NCBI GenBank assembly: GCA_017643585.1
Contig: JAEPND010000006.1
Coordinates: 62,001-126,000 of the forward strand
From: Maricaulis sp.
Lineage (GTDB): Bacteria > Pseudomonadota > Alphaproteobacteria > Caulobacterales > Maricaulaceae
Direction of reading: 5' to 3'
Length of the DNA: 64,000 bases
The stretch's first letter is position 1, and the number at the start of each line of letters is the position of its first letter. The translations under genes and the position numbers were made by a program. The notes under the pieces were generated by a model that saw nothing but the letters and a program-made list of their open reading frames with translations, made no database searches and was not told where the DNA came from. Positions 26,524-36,890 of the stretch are shown here, in pieces.

Positions 26524-28158
26524 ATGATCCGAAATTCGCTTGCTGCGTTCGCTGAACGCCTGTCCGCATCCGTTCGCAACCGTGGCGAATTGCCGGATCT
26601 GACTGTTGGACAGATCCGTATCGAGGTCCTCGCCGGCCTGACCGTTGCGCTGGCCCTGGTCCCCGAAGCCGTGGCCTTTGCCTTCGTGGCGGGTGTCGAG
26701 CCGCTGGTCGGTCTATATGCCGCCTTTATCGTGGGGCTGGTCACAGCGCTGTTCGGTGGTCGTCGCGGAATGATTTCCGGCGCCACCGGTGCCCTGGCCG
26801 TGGTCATGGTTCACCTGGTCGCCGAGCATGGCGTTGAATACCTTTTCGCCACAGTCGTCCTGATGGGAATTCTGCAGGTTGGCGCCGGTATTTTCCGTCT
26901 CGGCAAGTTCATCCGCATGGTGCCGCACCCGGTCATGCTGGGTTTCGTCAACGGTCTGGCGATCGTCATCGGTCTGGCCCAGCTGAAACTCTTCCAGGTT
27001 CCCGGATCCGATCATGGTGGCGGTGGCCATGGTGCCCTGGGTGGCGAATGGCTGCCCATGCCGGAACTCACCTTGATGCTGGGGCTGACCGGCCTGACCA
27101 TGCTGGTCATCTGGGGCACGCCGAAAATCACCAAGCTTATCCCGGCTCCCCTGATGGGCATCCTGATCACGGCGGGCATAGTCATTGCCTTCGGTCTGGA
27201 TGTGCCGACGGTGGGCGACCTGGCCTCGATCCGTGGCGAGTTGCCGGCCTTCCACATTCCGACGGTTCCGCTGAACCTGGAAACGCTGGAAATCATCTTT
27301 CCCTATGCGGTGATCCTGGCAGCCATCGGCCTGATCGAAAGCCTGCTGACGCTCAATCTCGTCGGCGAGATTACCGGTCGCAAGGGCGGTGCATCGCGCG
27401 AATGTGTGGCCCAGGGCGCTGCCAATATCATCACGGGCTTCTTTGGCGGCATGGGCGGGTGTGCGATGATTGGCCAGTCCATGATCAATGTGAAATCCGG
27501 CGGCCGCTTGCGCATTGCCGGCGTTGCCGCGGCGCTCTTCCTGCTGGTGTTCATCCTGTTTGCTTCTTCGCTGATCGAACGTATCCCGCTGGCAGCACTG
27601 GTCGGCGTCATGTTCATGGTCGTCATCGGCACGTTCGCGTGGCAGAGCCTGCGCATCATGCGCCGGATCCCGCGTTCAGACGCTTTCGTCATCATCCTGG
27701 TGACCGGTGTGACGGTTTATGCTGACCTGGCTATCGCCGTGGTGGTTGGCGTGATCGTGTCCGCCCTCGTGTATGCCTGGAACGCGGCGTCGCGCATCCA
27801 CGCCCGCGTCGCCGACGGTGACAAGGGCGAGATGGTCTACAAGCTGGAAGGCCCGCTCTTCTTCGGCTCGACGACCTCCTTCATGGAACTGTTCCGGATC
27901 AATGACGATCCCGAGCACGTGGTCATCGATTTCGCTGACAGCCGTGTGGTCGACCAGTCTGCCCTGCAGGCAATCGAGGATCTTGCCGCCAAGTATGATG
28001 CCGCCGGTAAGCGCCTGGAATTGCGCCATCTCAGTCGTGATTGCCATCGTCTGCTGTCCAAGGCCGGACAGCTGATGGTCGACAGCGACGATGACCCGGA
28101 TTACGCGCTGGCCGTGGATTATCGCGTCAAGCTCGGTCGCATGGGCGGGGCCCACTGA
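26524..28158 (+). CDS. SulP family anion transporter with STAS domain
   Basis: A 544-residue protein from the ATG at 26524; an in-frame GTG at 26488 would add 12 residues. It has about 11-12 membrane helices (Sulfate_transp; [21 protein letters not shown] near the start and [23 protein letters not shown] in the middle) followed by a cytosolic STAS domain (about 430-520, with [19 protein letters not shown]). SulP carriers move sulfate, bicarbonate or similar anions. The EIHAR-like hinge and a His/Gly insert ([13 protein letters not shown], about 158-170) are visible. It stands alone next to hfsE, divergent; no functional link to holdfast is implied. Confidence 0.9.
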   Translation: MIRNSLAAFAERLSASVRNRGELPDLTVGQIRIEVLAGLTVALALVPEAVAFAFVAGVEPLVGLYAAFIVGLVTALFGGRRGMISGATGALAVVMVHLVAEHGVEYLFATVVLMGILQVGAGIFRLGKFIRMVPHPVMLGFVNGLAIVIGLAQLKLFQVPGSDHGGGGHGALGGEWLPMPELTLMLGLTGLTMLVIWGTPKITKLIPAPLMGILITAGIVIAFGLDVPTVGDLASIRGELPAFHIPTVPLNLETLEIIFPYAVILAAIGLIESLLTLNLVGEITGRKGGASRECVAQGAANIITGFFGGMGGCAMIGQSMINVKSGGRLRIAGVAAALFLLVFILFASSLIERIPLAALVGVMFMVVIGTFAWQSLRIMRRIPRSDAFVIILVTGVTVYADLAIAVVVGVIVSALVYAWNAASRIHARVADGDKGEMVYKLEGPLFFGSTTSFMELFRINDDPEHVVIDFADSRVVDQSALQAIEDLAAKYDAAGKRLELRHLSRDCHRLLSKAGQLMVDSDDDPDYALAVDYRVKLGRMGGAH

Positions 28159-28199
28159 CGCGACTGCGACCTTTGTTACAGATCCGTTAGTTTTGCGAT

Positions 28200-28251
28200 C
28201 CCCTCAGAGCGCACTAGTTTAGCGCCAGCAGAGTCTGCTGAGGGGAACACA
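28200..28251 (+). promoter_or_regulatory. 5' UTR hairpins overlapping a ribosome site
   Basis: CCCCTCAG (28200-28207) can pair with CTGAGGGG (28238-28245), which contains the Shine-Dalgarno run GAGGGG ahead of the ATG at 28252. A competing smaller hairpin CAGCAG-AGT-CTGCTG (28226-28240) shares the bases CTG 28238-28240. The two structures are mutually exclusive, so this leader could switch ribosome access. No known riboswitch family is recognised. Confidence 0.4.
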
Positions 28252-31200
28252 ATGAAACGCTTTATCGCGGCCTTAAGCGCCACCACAATGCTGGTGGGCG
28301 CACCGGCAATCGCATTCCAGGACGAAGAAGACGCGGGTTGGGATGTCTCGAACCCGCCCATGGAAACGCGCGAGATTCCGATCAATGTCACTGAAGGCAC
28401 CTGGATGAGTCTCGATGTCTCGCCAGATGGCCAGACGATCGTGTTCGACATGCTCGGCGATATCTACACCATCCCGATAAGTGGTGGTGAGGCGACAAAT
28501 ATCGCCTCGGGCCTGGCCTGGGAAATCCAGCCGCGCTTCTCGCCGGATGGATCGCAGATCGCGTTCACGTCCGATGCGGGCGGTGGTGACAACATCTGGG
28601 TGATGGATGCAAACGGCGAAAACCGCCGGCAGATCTCGCACGAGACATTCCGCCTGCTCAATAACCCGACCTGGTCGCCGGATGGACGTTACATCGCGGC
28701 GCGCAAACACTTCACCACATCGCGCTCTGCCGGTACCGGCGAGATCTGGATGTATCACGTGCTGGGCGGCAATGGCGTGCAGCTGGTGGAACGTCCAAGC
28801 GAAGCCTTCCAGAAGGAACAGGGCGAACCGATCTTCTCGCCGGATGGTCGCTATGTGTATTTCACGCGGGCTGTCGGCTCCGGCAATACCTTTACCTATG
28901 CCGATGATTCCAACGGGGACTTGTTCAACATCCGCCGCTACGACCTGGAGACCGGTGATGTCGATACGGTCGTGGACGGCGCCGGCGGTGCGGTGCGTCC
29001 GGCACCGTCGCCGGACGGTCGCTATATCGCCTTTGTGCGTCGCGACGGCATGCAGACCGGTCTTTACATGAAGGATCTGCGCTCCGGCGAGATCCGCCAG
29101 CTCTACGGCAATCTTGATCGCGACAACCAGGAAACCTGGGGCGTGATGGGCATGTATCCCAACATGGACTGGACGCCGGACAGTGGCTCCGTGGTGTTCT
29201 GGGCCGGTGGTGGCATTCATCGCATCGACATCGAAAGCGGTGAGGTCACCAACATCCCGTTCGCGGTGAACGATACGCGTGAGGTCATCGACCCGCCGCG
29301 TCCGGCCGTCGAGGTGGCACCCGACACGTTCGACACACAGATGCCGCGCTTCACATCTGTCTCGCCGGATGGCGAACAGGTTGTCTTCGAAAGCCTGGGC
29401 AAGCTCTACATCATGGATACGGATGGCGGCGAGCCGCGTCGCCTGACCCGTGACGGCTCTGATCGCCGAGAGCTGTTCCCGTCCTGGAGCCGCGACGGGC
29501 GCCGGATCGTCTTTGTCACCTGGGATGACCAGGATCTGGGCTCGGTTCGCACTGTGGGTGCCAATGGACGCAGCGAGCGGACCCTGACCAACGAGCCGGG
29601 CACCTACCGGCGTCCGCGTTTCTCGCCGGATGGCGAGACCGTGGTGTTTGAAAAGGATGGCGGCGGTTTCCTGACCTCCCGCGCCTGGTCCGAGACCACC
29701 GGTATCTTCACCGTGTCCGCACGGGGTGGCGATATGAGCCGCGTGGCGGAAAGCGGCTCCAACCCACATTTCGGCGCCGCCAATGACCGCGTCTACATGA
29801 CCCGTCGCACACCGGCGCTGGAACTCTATTCGGTCGATCTCAATGGTTATGACGAGCGTGTGCATGCCTCGGGTGGCATGACCGGTGAGTTCCACGTGGC
29901 CCCGGACGGGCGTCACCTGGCATTCCGCGAGAACTACGACGCCTTCATCATGCCGATGCCGGTCGGCCCGCAGAATGTCTCGGTCTCCAAATCCTCCGGC
30001 GCGCTGCCGGTAGTGGAGCTGTCCGGCAATGGGGGCACGGACATTCACTGGTCGGACAATGGCAACCAGATCAACTGGACCATGGGCGCCGAGCTATTCT
30101 CTGCCACCATCGCAGAGATCCGGCCCAATCCGGCGGACGAGGATGCGGACGCGTTCGAACCTCGCCAGCCGGGCGAGGGTGTGTCCCTGTCGATGACGGT
30201 CGAAACCGATCGTCCGGAGGGGCTGACGGCCCTGGTCGGCGCGCGCATCATCACCATGACCGATGATGCGGGCGGTGTGATCGAGGATGGTGTTATCCTG
30301 ATCGACGGTAATCGCATTGTTGCCGTTGGGACGCGTGACAGTGTGGATGTGCCGGGCGGTGCGACCATTGCCGACGTGACCGGGCATACCATCACGCCGG
30401 GCTTCATCGATGCCCACGCCCACGGCCCACAGGCCTCGGACGGCATTATCCCGCAGCAGAACTGGTCGACCATGGCGCACCTGGCGCTGGGCGTGACCAC
30501 GGTGTTTGACCCGTCCAGCTCGGCCAATTCCATCTTCCCGGCCTCGGAATACCAGCGTGCAGGCGTTCAGCTCCAGCCGCGGACCTATTCCACCGGTGAG
30601 ATCGTCTATGGCGCACGGGCTCCGGGTTTCTATGCGGAGATCAATGATGCCGAGGATGCGCAGGAGCACGTCTTCCGCCTTGATTCCCAGGGCGCTCATG
30701 GCATCAAGAACTACAACCAGCCGCGCCGCGACCAGCGTCAGCAAGTGACCTATGCGTCGATGCTGGCCGATATGATCGTGGTGTCCGAGGGCGGATCGAA
30801 CTTCCACATGGACATGTCCATGGTCGCCGATGGCAACACCTCGATCGAGCACAACCTGCCGGTTTCAACCATCTATGATGATGTTATCGAGATGTATGTC
30901 GGCACCCAGGTGGCGCTGACGCCGACCCTGGCCGTGACCTATGGCGGCCTGGCGGGTGACCCGTACTGGCGCCAGGCCATGAATGTCTGGGAGCACCCGA
31001 TCCTGCGCGAGCATGTGCCGCCGCACATTCTGCGTCCGGGCTCGATCCGGCGCACGACGGCACCGGAGGACAATTTCGCCGATGCCAATGCGGCCGCGAC
31101 CTCGCGGGAGCTGGCCCAGCGTGGCGTCCTGGTCTCCATCGGTGCGCACGGTCAGCAACAGGGCCTCGCGGCGCACTGGGAGATGTGGTCCTTCGCTCGC

Positions 31201-31458
31201 GGTGGCATGACGCCGGTTGAAGTCCTGCGCACCGCCACGGTCGCCCCGGCGCTGCATCTCGGTTTCATCGATGATCTGGGCACGGTGGAAGAGGGCAAGC
31301 TGGCGGACTTCGTCATCATGCGCTCCAACCCGCTGGACGATATTGCCAATACCGATGACATCGCCTATGTGATGCTAAATGGTCGCCTGTATGACCCGAT
31401 GACCCTGAACGAGGTGATCACCGGCGATGAGGACCGCGACACCTATTATTGGGAATAG
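28252..31458 (+). CDS. Secreted beta-propeller plus amidohydrolase protein
   Basis: A 1068-residue exported protein with a clear Sec signal (MKRFIAALSATTMLVGAPAIAF). Residues about 45-620 hold many TolB/PD40-type blades, each with an SPDGRYIAF-like strand. About 645-1050 is an amidohydrolase domain beginning ALVGARIITMTDDAGG and including GFIDAHAHG, the HxH metal pair. It ends with an EEGKLADFVIM strand typical of imidazolonepropionase-like amidohydrolases. The propeller may gate substrate entry, as in tricorn-type peptidases. It probably hydrolyses cyclic amides or dipeptides in the periplasm. A strong terminator follows at 31482. Confidence 0.85.
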   Translation: MKRFIAALSATTMLVGAPAIAFQDEEDAGWDVSNPPMETREIPINVTEGTWMSLDVSPDGQTIVFDMLGDIYTIPISGGEATNIASGLAWEIQPRFSPDGSQIAFTSDAGGGDNIWVMDANGENRRQISHETFRLLNNPTWSPDGRYIAARKHFTTSRSAGTGEIWMYHVLGGNGVQLVERPSEAFQKEQGEPIFSPDGRYVYFTRAVGSGNTFTYADDSNGDLFNIRRYDLETGDVDTVVDGAGGAVRPAPSPDGRYIAFVRRDGMQTGLYMKDLRSGEIRQLYGNLDRDNQETWGVMGMYPNMDWTPDSGSVVFWAGGGIHRIDIESGEVTNIPFAVNDTREVIDPPRPAVEVAPDTFDTQMPRFTSVSPDGEQVVFESLGKLYIMDTDGGEPRRLTRDGSDRRELFPSWSRDGRRIVFVTWDDQDLGSVRTVGANGRSERTLTNEPGTYRRPRFSPDGETVVFEKDGGGFLTSRAWSETTGIFTVSARGGDMSRVAESGSNPHFGAANDRVYMTRRTPALELYSVDLNGYDERVHASGGMTGEFHVAPDGRHLAFRENYDAFIMPMPVGPQNVSVSKSSGALPVVELSGNGGTDIHWSDNGNQINWTMGAELFSATIAEIRPNPADEDADAFEPRQPGEGVSLSMTVETDRPEGLTALVGARIITMTDDAGGVIEDGVILIDGNRIVAVGTRDSVDVPGGATIADVTGHTITPGFIDAHAHGPQASDGIIPQQNWSTMAHLALGVTTVFDPSSSANSIFPASEYQRAGVQLQPRTYSTGEIVYGARAPGFYAEINDAEDAQEHVFRLDSQGAHGIKNYNQPRRDQRQQVTYASMLADMIVVSEGGSNFHMDMSMVADGNTSIEHNLPVSTIYDDVIEMYVGTQVALTPTLAVTYGGLAGDPYWRQAMNVWEHPILREHVPPHILRPGSIRRTTAPEDNFADANAAATSRELAQRGVLVSIGAHGQQQGLAAHWEMWSFARGGMTPVEVLRTATVAPALHLGFIDDLGTVEEGKLADFVIMRSNPLDDIANTDDIAYVMLNGRLYDPMTLNEVITGDEDRDTYYWE

Positions 31459-31481
31459 TCGCTGCGGAAACGATGAAATGG

Positions 31482-31508
31482 GGGGCGCTGTTGCAGCGCC
31501 CCTTTTTT
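31482..31508 (+). terminator. Rho-independent terminator after the amidohydrolase gene
   Basis: Perfect 9-bp stem GGGGCGCTG / CAGCGCCCC with a TTG loop and a TTTTTT tail. It separates the amidohydrolase from the acylase and argues that the acylase starts downstream of this point. Confidence 0.9.
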
Positions 31509-31562
31509 CTTGCGCGGACCGGCTTATGCTCCTCTGCAAAATCACATGCAGGGGAGGGACGT

Positions 31563-33704
31563 GTGCTCAAAATCAATCGGTTGGTCTTCATTTCACTGGC
31601 TGCGCTGATCGTATTCATCGCGGGGCTGGCGAGCTTTACCCCGGGCAGTGGTCCGGGCATGAGCCGGGAGGAAGCCGAAGCCGCCGCCGAACCCTTTGCC
31701 TCGGCGCGCATCGTGCGCGACGAATACGGGGTGCCGCACATCTCTGCCGACACTGATGCGGCCGCCGCCTTTGGCCTCGCCTATGCCCACGCCGAGGATG
31801 ACTGGGCAACGATCCAGACCACCCTGGTCGCAGCGCGTGGCGAGCTGGCCCGCTACCAGGGCGCCGATGCAGCGCCGACGGATTACGTCGTCCAGCTCCT
31901 GCGTATCCGCGAGCTTGTGGCGGCGCGGTACGAAGAGGATATTTCAAGCGATGTCAAAGTCTTGCTGGAGGGATATGCGGCCGGTCTCAATCTTTATGCT
32001 GCGCAGCATCCCACGAGGGTCTGGAATGACGTCCTGCCGGTGACGCCGGAAGATGTGGTCGCCGGCTTCGTGCTGCGAACCCCCTTCATGTACGGCCTCG
32101 ATAGCACGCTGACCGAGCTGTTCGCCGAGGAGCGCCAGCGCTCGATCTCCATGCGTTCAACGCAGAGCGCCTTCCAGTGGCTCGACGAGGCGCGCCTGCC
32201 ATTTGGCTCCAACGCGTTCGCGATCGCGCCGGAATTCTCCGCTGACGGTGCGACCCGTCTGGTGATCAACTCGCACCAGCCCTTCGAGGGACCGGTCGCC
32301 TGGTACGAGGCCCGTGTGCAGTCTGGCGAAGGCTGGGACATGGCCGGAGGGACCTTTCCCGGCGCGCCGCTGATCCTGCACGGGCACAGTCCGGTCCTGG
32401 GCTGGGCCCACACCGTCAACCTGCCGGACCTTGCAGATGTCTACGTGCTGGAGTCCGATGGTGACCGCTATCGGCTGGATGGGGAATGGCTCGAGCTGGA
32501 GCACGGGACGGCGCGCCTGAATGTCCGCCTGTTCGGCTCGATCCGCTGGACGGTTGAGCGTGACATGTGGTGGTCCCGGCATGGTCCGGTGATCCGGACC
32601 GACCACGGGGATTACGCCATTCGCTATTCAGGCATGGATGAAATCCGCCAAGTCGAGCAATGGTACCGCATGAACCGGGCCGAAAGCTGGGACGTCTGGT
32701 ACGAGGCGATGGAGATGAATGCCATCTCCTCGCTGAACACGGTCTATGCCGACCGCACGGGTGAGATTGCCTATGTCTACAACGCCGCGATGCCGGTGCG
32801 TGAAGAGGGCTGGACCTGGCGCGACTATCTGCCGGGCGACCGGTCCGAGCTGATCTGGCAGGCCTATCACCCGCTCTCCGCAATGCCGCTCTATCACAAT
32901 CCGCCGTCCGGCTGGCTCCTGTCGGCGAACCAGACCCCGTTCGATGCGACCGCGATGGCGGACAACCTGTCTTCGGCGGATTTCTCGCAGACCTTCGGCA
33001 TCGAGCCGCGCATGACCAATCGCGCCCATCGCGGCCTGGCGCTGTTGCGGGGCGAGCGGTCGCTGACCAGCGAACGACTGGAGGAGATCAAGTTCGACAA
33101 GGTGTATGCCGAGACATCCGCAGTGGGTCGGCTGATCCGGGAAATCCTGGCCATGGACCTGTCCGATGATCCACTGCTAGTTGAGGCCCAGGCCATCCTG
33201 GCGCGCTGGGACATGTCCACGGACATCGACAGCGGTGCGGCGGCACTGGGCGTGCTGACGGCTGTGCGAACCATCCATAACCGTCATCACGAGGATCCAT
33301 GGGACATGCCACCGGCCCAGGCGTTGCGGGAGGCGGCAGACGAGCTGATGCTTCACTACGGGCGGCTGGACCCGAGCTGGGGCGAGGTCAATCGGATGAT
33401 CCGCGGTGATGTGGATCTGCCTCTGGGTGGAGGGCCGGACACGCTGCGGGCCATCTATGGCGCAGGCCAGGCGCTGGACGAGAACGGTCAGATCCGTGCC
33501 GTTGCCGGGGACACCTACATCATGTTCGTGGAATGGGATGCCACCGGTGAGATGCGCTCGCGCTCGATCCATCAGTACGGGTCGGCCACGCTGGATCGCA
33601 TGTCACCGCATTATGCCGACCAGGCGGTGCTGTTCGCCGAGGAAGCCTGGCGAGAGCTGGATTTTGATTTGCCGGGTGCGGGGTATTCCCCGCTCCAGCC
33701 CTAG
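31563..33704 (+). CDS. Penicillin acylase family (Ntn-hydrolase) enzyme
   Basis: A 713-residue exported or membrane-anchored acylase, starting at GTG 31563 with AGGGGAGGG just before it. The open frame runs back to 31449 but across the upstream terminator, so the longer start is rejected. N-terminal helix INRLVFISLAALIVFIAGLASF acts as signal or anchor. The alpha part has VRDEYGVPHISADTDAAAAFGLAYAHAEDD (in parts); maturation would cut at G|S in LPFGSNAF, making Ser216 the N-terminal nucleophile of the beta chain. Further motifs include HQPF and WYRMNRAESWD. Family members cleave penicillins, acyl-homoserine lactones or other N-acyl amines; which applies here is not known. Confidence 0.9.
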   Translation: MLKINRLVFISLAALIVFIAGLASFTPGSGPGMSREEAEAAAEPFASARIVRDEYGVPHISADTDAAAAFGLAYAHAEDDWATIQTTLVAARGELARYQGADAAPTDYVVQLLRIRELVAARYEEDISSDVKVLLEGYAAGLNLYAAQHPTRVWNDVLPVTPEDVVAGFVLRTPFMYGLDSTLTELFAEERQRSISMRSTQSAFQWLDEARLPFGSNAFAIAPEFSADGATRLVINSHQPFEGPVAWYEARVQSGEGWDMAGGTFPGAPLILHGHSPVLGWAHTVNLPDLADVYVLESDGDRYRLDGEWLELEHGTARLNVRLFGSIRWTVERDMWWSRHGPVIRTDHGDYAIRYSGMDEIRQVEQWYRMNRAESWDVWYEAMEMNAISSLNTVYADRTGEIAYVYNAAMPVREEGWTWRDYLPGDRSELIWQAYHPLSAMPLYHNPPSGWLLSANQTPFDATAMADNLSSADFSQTFGIEPRMTNRAHRGLALLRGERSLTSERLEEIKFDKVYAETSAVGRLIREILAMDLSDDPLLVEAQAILARWDMSTDIDSGAAALGVLTAVRTIHNRHHEDPWDMPPAQALREAADELMLHYGRLDPSWGEVNRMIRGDVDLPLGGGPDTLRAIYGAGQALDENGQIRAVAGDTYIMFVEWDATGEMRSRSIHQYGSATLDRMSPHYADQAVLFAEEAWRELDFDLPGAGYSPLQP

Positions 33705-33726
33705 GCCCTGGCAACAGCCAAAGAAA

Positions 33727-33754
33727 AACCCCGGAGCGCAGGCTCCGGGGTTTT
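33727..33754. terminator. Bidirectional terminator between convergent genes
   Basis: Stem AACCCCGGAGC (33727-33737) and GCTCCGGGGTT (33742-33752), loop GCAG, with T-rich tracts on both strands (AAAAA before and TTTT after). It serves the acylase gene on the plus strand and the TonB receptor gene on the minus strand. Confidence 0.9.
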
Positions 33755-33776
33755 CCTGTGTCAGGGTCTGCGCCGA

Positions 33777-35996
33777 TTAGTTGATATCGGTGCGGAAAGA
33801 GATGCCCCACGTACGCGGCTCGTTGACGAAGCCGGTATTGTTGTTGAAGTCGATACCTCCAACCAGGTTCTCTTCATCGGTGATGTTGCGGACGAAGGCA
33901 GCAACTTCATAGCCGTGACCGTTGGCGGTCAGGCCGGAGAAGCCGATGCGGGCGCCGCCCTCGAAATTGCCGGAAGAGTAGAACTCTTCGGACTCATAGA
34001 GGAAGAGGTTGGTGTGACCCTGGTAGAACCAGTCGGTCATCATGAACCACTCGCCACCCGGCGTTTCAGCCGGAACGGAGTAGCGCGCAGAGAAGCTCAG
34101 GATGAAGTCCGGAGCCTGCGGGAACGGGTTGCCGTCAACTTCCGCGAAGCCGTCATTGTCGACGTCCGGGTCGGTGACCGTACACTGGGCACAAACGCCG
34201 ACTTCCAGCGTGTCGTCCTGCAGCTCGGTCTCGTTCCAGCTGAAGCCTGCCGTGACAACCAGGTTGTCATTGATAAGGAATTCACTGTCGACTTCGAAAC
34301 CATAGCCAACGCCTTCGTCAGCATTGATCAGCTGAACCAGGTTGCCGCCGCCACCAACAGCAGACAGCTGCAGGTCGGATACGGTGTAGTAGAACGCCGT
34401 TGCGTTGACGCGAGCGCGGCCACCCCACGGCTCGGACTTGATGCCGGCCTCGTAGGAGATGGAGGTTTCGCTGTCCGCGATGGACGGCGTGCCGAAGAAG
34501 GCAACGTCACGACCCTGGATAGACGGGCCACGGAAACCGCGCGCGATACGACCGAAGAAGGCCGTGTCTTCGCTGTAGTCATAATATGCGGACAGGTCCC
34601 AGCTCAGCTCTTCGTCAGAGACATTGTAAGGGCCGCCAGCCGGCCAAACGGCCTGGATGACTTCCAGGGACTTTTCGTCGCTGGTATAGCGCAGGCCACC
34701 GGACAGTTGCAGGCGCTCGGTTGCCTGGTGCGAGACCTGGCCGAAGACAGCCCACAGCTCGTTCTCATGACGAACTGTTGTCGGCGGCGGGAAGCCACCG
34801 TTCGGGCCCAGCGTGGTGATGTCGAAGGCACCGTCGAAATAGTAGGCGCCGATCTGCCAGGTCGTGTCCAGGTCGTCAGAAGACGCCAGGCGGAATTCCT
34901 GGGTGAACTGGTCCAGATCATCCAGGCCGTCCTGCGTTTCGGACGGGAACGGGATGAAGCCCGGGCCGGTGACCATGTTGCCGCCATCGATATCGCCGAG
35001 GCTGCGACCTTCAGCGGTCTCATAACCGGTGATGGAGGTGAAGGTCATGCCACCATCAAGGTGGAAGTTCATGTTGGCGCTTGCACCCCAGGAATCATAG
35101 TTCTGCGGGTTGTTGAAAGCGCTGTCGTAATAGACTTCGTCACGGACGAAGTTCTCGTTCAGGCCATTATCGCCCGGCGTCAGGATGTTGGCGCGGAAGA
35201 TTGCGGCCGTACCTGCCAGAGAGCGTGCGTGCACGTTGAACAGGGCGTCGAAGCTTTCGTTCGGCGTGTAGAGCAGCTGGGCACGGCCAGCGTTCTCACG
35301 GTGTCCGCCCATGGCGTTGGGAATGCCGAGGAATGCGTTGTTGATCCAGTCGCCGCGGTTCTGCGTCATGACCGAGATACGGCCCATCAGAACGTCGTCG
35401 ATGATCGTGCCGCCAACAGCACCTTCCAGGTTGAAGGTGTCCAGGCTGCCAACCGTCAGGCTCATATAGCCGTCGGTTTCTTCGGACGGGCGCACGCTGT
35501 CGAACATGATCGTGCCAGCGGTCGTGTTGCGACCGAAGAGCGTGCCCTGCGGGCCGCGTGCGATTTCAACCTGCTGGATGTCGAAGAGCGGGAAGCTCTT
35601 GAGGATAACGTTCTCCTGGACGATGTCGTCCATGATGATGGAGACCGGCTGAGACGCGGCCAGGTCAAAGTCGGTGTTGCCCAGACCACGAATATAGAAA
35701 CGCGGTGCAACGCGACCATTGGAGCTTTCCGCGTAGACAGACGGAATGCGCGCAGCGAGCGTGAGAATGTCAGCGCCGCCCTCGGTCAGTGCAGCGAGAT
35801 CCTCGCCGGACTGGACCGTCACGGAGTTGGCGACATCCTGGATGCTCTCTTCGCGACGATTCGTCGTCACGGTGATTGTTTCCAGAGAAGAGGCGCTGTC
35901 GTCCTGAGCAAAGGACGGAGCAGCAGCGAAGGTGAGGGCGGTAAGGCTTGCGCCAGCCCACAGCAGAGTTTTCTGCGCGAGTTTGGTGGTCATCAT
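33777..35996 (-). CDS. TonB-dependent outer-membrane receptor
   Basis: A 739-residue receptor started at the ATG at 35996; the open frame extends 17 codons upstream without a ribosome site. Signal peptide KTLLWAGASLTALTFAAAPSFA, then the TonB box-like ETITVTTNRREESIQDV, a plug domain (about 45-160, with RGLGNTDFDLAASQP and IEIARGPQGTLFGRNTTAGT in near form), and a 22-strand barrel ending in aromatic-rich RTWGISFRTDIN. The FGRNTTAGTI type of plug is common in receptors for plant- or algae-derived organic ligands. The ligand is unknown. No Zur, Fur or cobalamin signal was found upstream, so iron, zinc or B12 uptake is not indicated. Confidence 0.92.
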   Translation of the reverse strand: MMTTKLAQKTLLWAGASLTALTFAAAPSFAQDDSASSLETITVTTNRREESIQDVANSVTVQSGEDLAALTEGGADILTLAARIPSVYAESSNGRVAPRFYIRGLGNTDFDLAASQPVSIIMDDIVQENVILKSFPLFDIQQVEIARGPQGTLFGRNTTAGTIMFDSVRPSEETDGYMSLTVGSLDTFNLEGAVGGTIIDDVLMGRISVMTQNRGDWINNAFLGIPNAMGGHRENAGRAQLLYTPNESFDALFNVHARSLAGTAAIFRANILTPGDNGLNENFVRDEVYYDSAFNNPQNYDSWGASANMNFHLDGGMTFTSITGYETAEGRSLGDIDGGNMVTGPGFIPFPSETQDGLDDLDQFTQEFRLASSDDLDTTWQIGAYYFDGAFDITTLGPNGGFPPPTTVRHENELWAVFGQVSHQATERLQLSGGLRYTSDEKSLEVIQAVWPAGGPYNVSDEELSWDLSAYYDYSEDTAFFGRIARGFRGPSIQGRDVAFFGTPSIADSETSISYEAGIKSEPWGGRARVNATAFYYTVSDLQLSAVGGGGNLVQLINADEGVGYGFEVDSEFLINDNLVVTAGFSWNETELQDDTLEVGVCAQCTVTDPDVDNDGFAEVDGNPFPQAPDFILSFSARYSVPAETPGGEWFMMTDWFYQGHTNLFLYESEEFYSSGNFEGGARIGFSGLTANGHGYEVAAFVRNITDEENLVGGIDFNNNTGFVNEPRTWGISFRTDIN

Positions 35997-36275
35997 TTCA
36001 GATACATCCCGATCAACCGATTGCGTGGGCAAGACCCCGATCCCCACGATATGGGCCTTGCGTGCGACGACCGTCCGATAACGGATATTTCAGACAAATG
36101 ACACTGAGGGTTTGGTGCACTGCACAAGTTTGCAACGGAGTGTGGGAAGAATGCATCAGTTATAGGACACGACTGAGCTTTGTTGCCGCTAATATTCGGA
36201 AACTAAATCAGGGTTTTGGTTAATCCGGTTTCGGTTTTGCACCAATTTTCGACAATTTTCGAAGCGTGGGATGTC

Positions 36276-36890
36276 TCACGCCTCCTCTTGCCAGAGCGTG
36301 TGCTTGGTCATGATCCGCTCGAAACGGTCTGATTCCAAAAAGTGCTGAAGCCAGGCCTGTAGGGCCTGCCAGTCCTGGGCATCAAACCAGGTCCGGTCCG
36401 TGTGCGCGAACTGGCGAATGAAGGGGAAGGTCGCATTATCGGCGAGCCCGGCGGTTTCACCATGGATGAAGCGCTGTTGCACAAGGAGGGCATTGAGCGC
36501 GTCCAGGACCTCTGCGCAGGTCGAGCGCGCGACAAGCGGATCACTGTCCTCGTACCGATTGGGGTATTTGTATCGGTCAAGGGCCGCCTTGAAGGGGCCG
36601 TCGATGCGGTCGATCCAGCCCTGTTCCAACGGAGTGGCTGGCAGCCAGGCCTGCGGGTCATTTTGCGCCAACGCCCAGTGCATGACATCCAGGCTTTCTT
36701 CGATCACCCGGCCATCTGTGAGCACCAGGACTGGGACCGTGCCCTTGGGCGAGGCTTCGAGCATGGCCCGGGGTTTGTTCTTTAGCAGGATCTCGCGATG
36801 CTCGAGCTCGATCCCGGCGACGTCCAGTGCCATACGCGCCCGCATGGCGAAAGGGCAGCGCCGGAAGGAGTAGAGGACGGGTTGGCTCAC
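36276..36890 (-). CDS. Glutathione S-transferase-like thioredoxin-fold protein
   Basis: A 204-residue GST-type protein. The N-terminal thioredoxin-fold domain opens with [19 protein letters not shown] (Cys12 in CPFA, a single-cysteine site as in omega/glutaredoxin-like GSTs). It contains the cis-proline [11 protein letters not shown] and [15 protein letters not shown], which binds the glutathione gamma-glutamyl part. An all-helical C-terminal domain follows from about 85. It starts at a GTG overlapping the trhO stop (GTGA), so both are translated from one message. Substrate not known. Confidence 0.85.
   Translation of the reverse strand: MSQPVLYSFRRCPFAMRARMALDVAGIELEHREILLKNKPRAMLEASPKGTVPVLVLTDGRVIEESLDVMHWALAQNDPQAWLPATPLEQGWIDRIDGPFKAALDRYKYPNRYEDSDPLVARSTCAEVLDALNALLVQQRFIHGETAGLADNATFPFIRQFAHTDRTWFDAQDWQALQAWLQHFLESDRFERIMTKHTLWQEEA

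Noticed and set aside
31449-31562. Upstream start of the penicillin acylase
   Set aside because: The region includes the strong terminator at 31482-31508, and a good ribosome site precedes GTG 31563.
33915-36101. 728-codon plus-strand open frame opposite the TonB receptor gene
   Set aside because: A shadow of the receptor gene; no domains and no ribosome site, whereas the minus-strand protein is a clear receptor.
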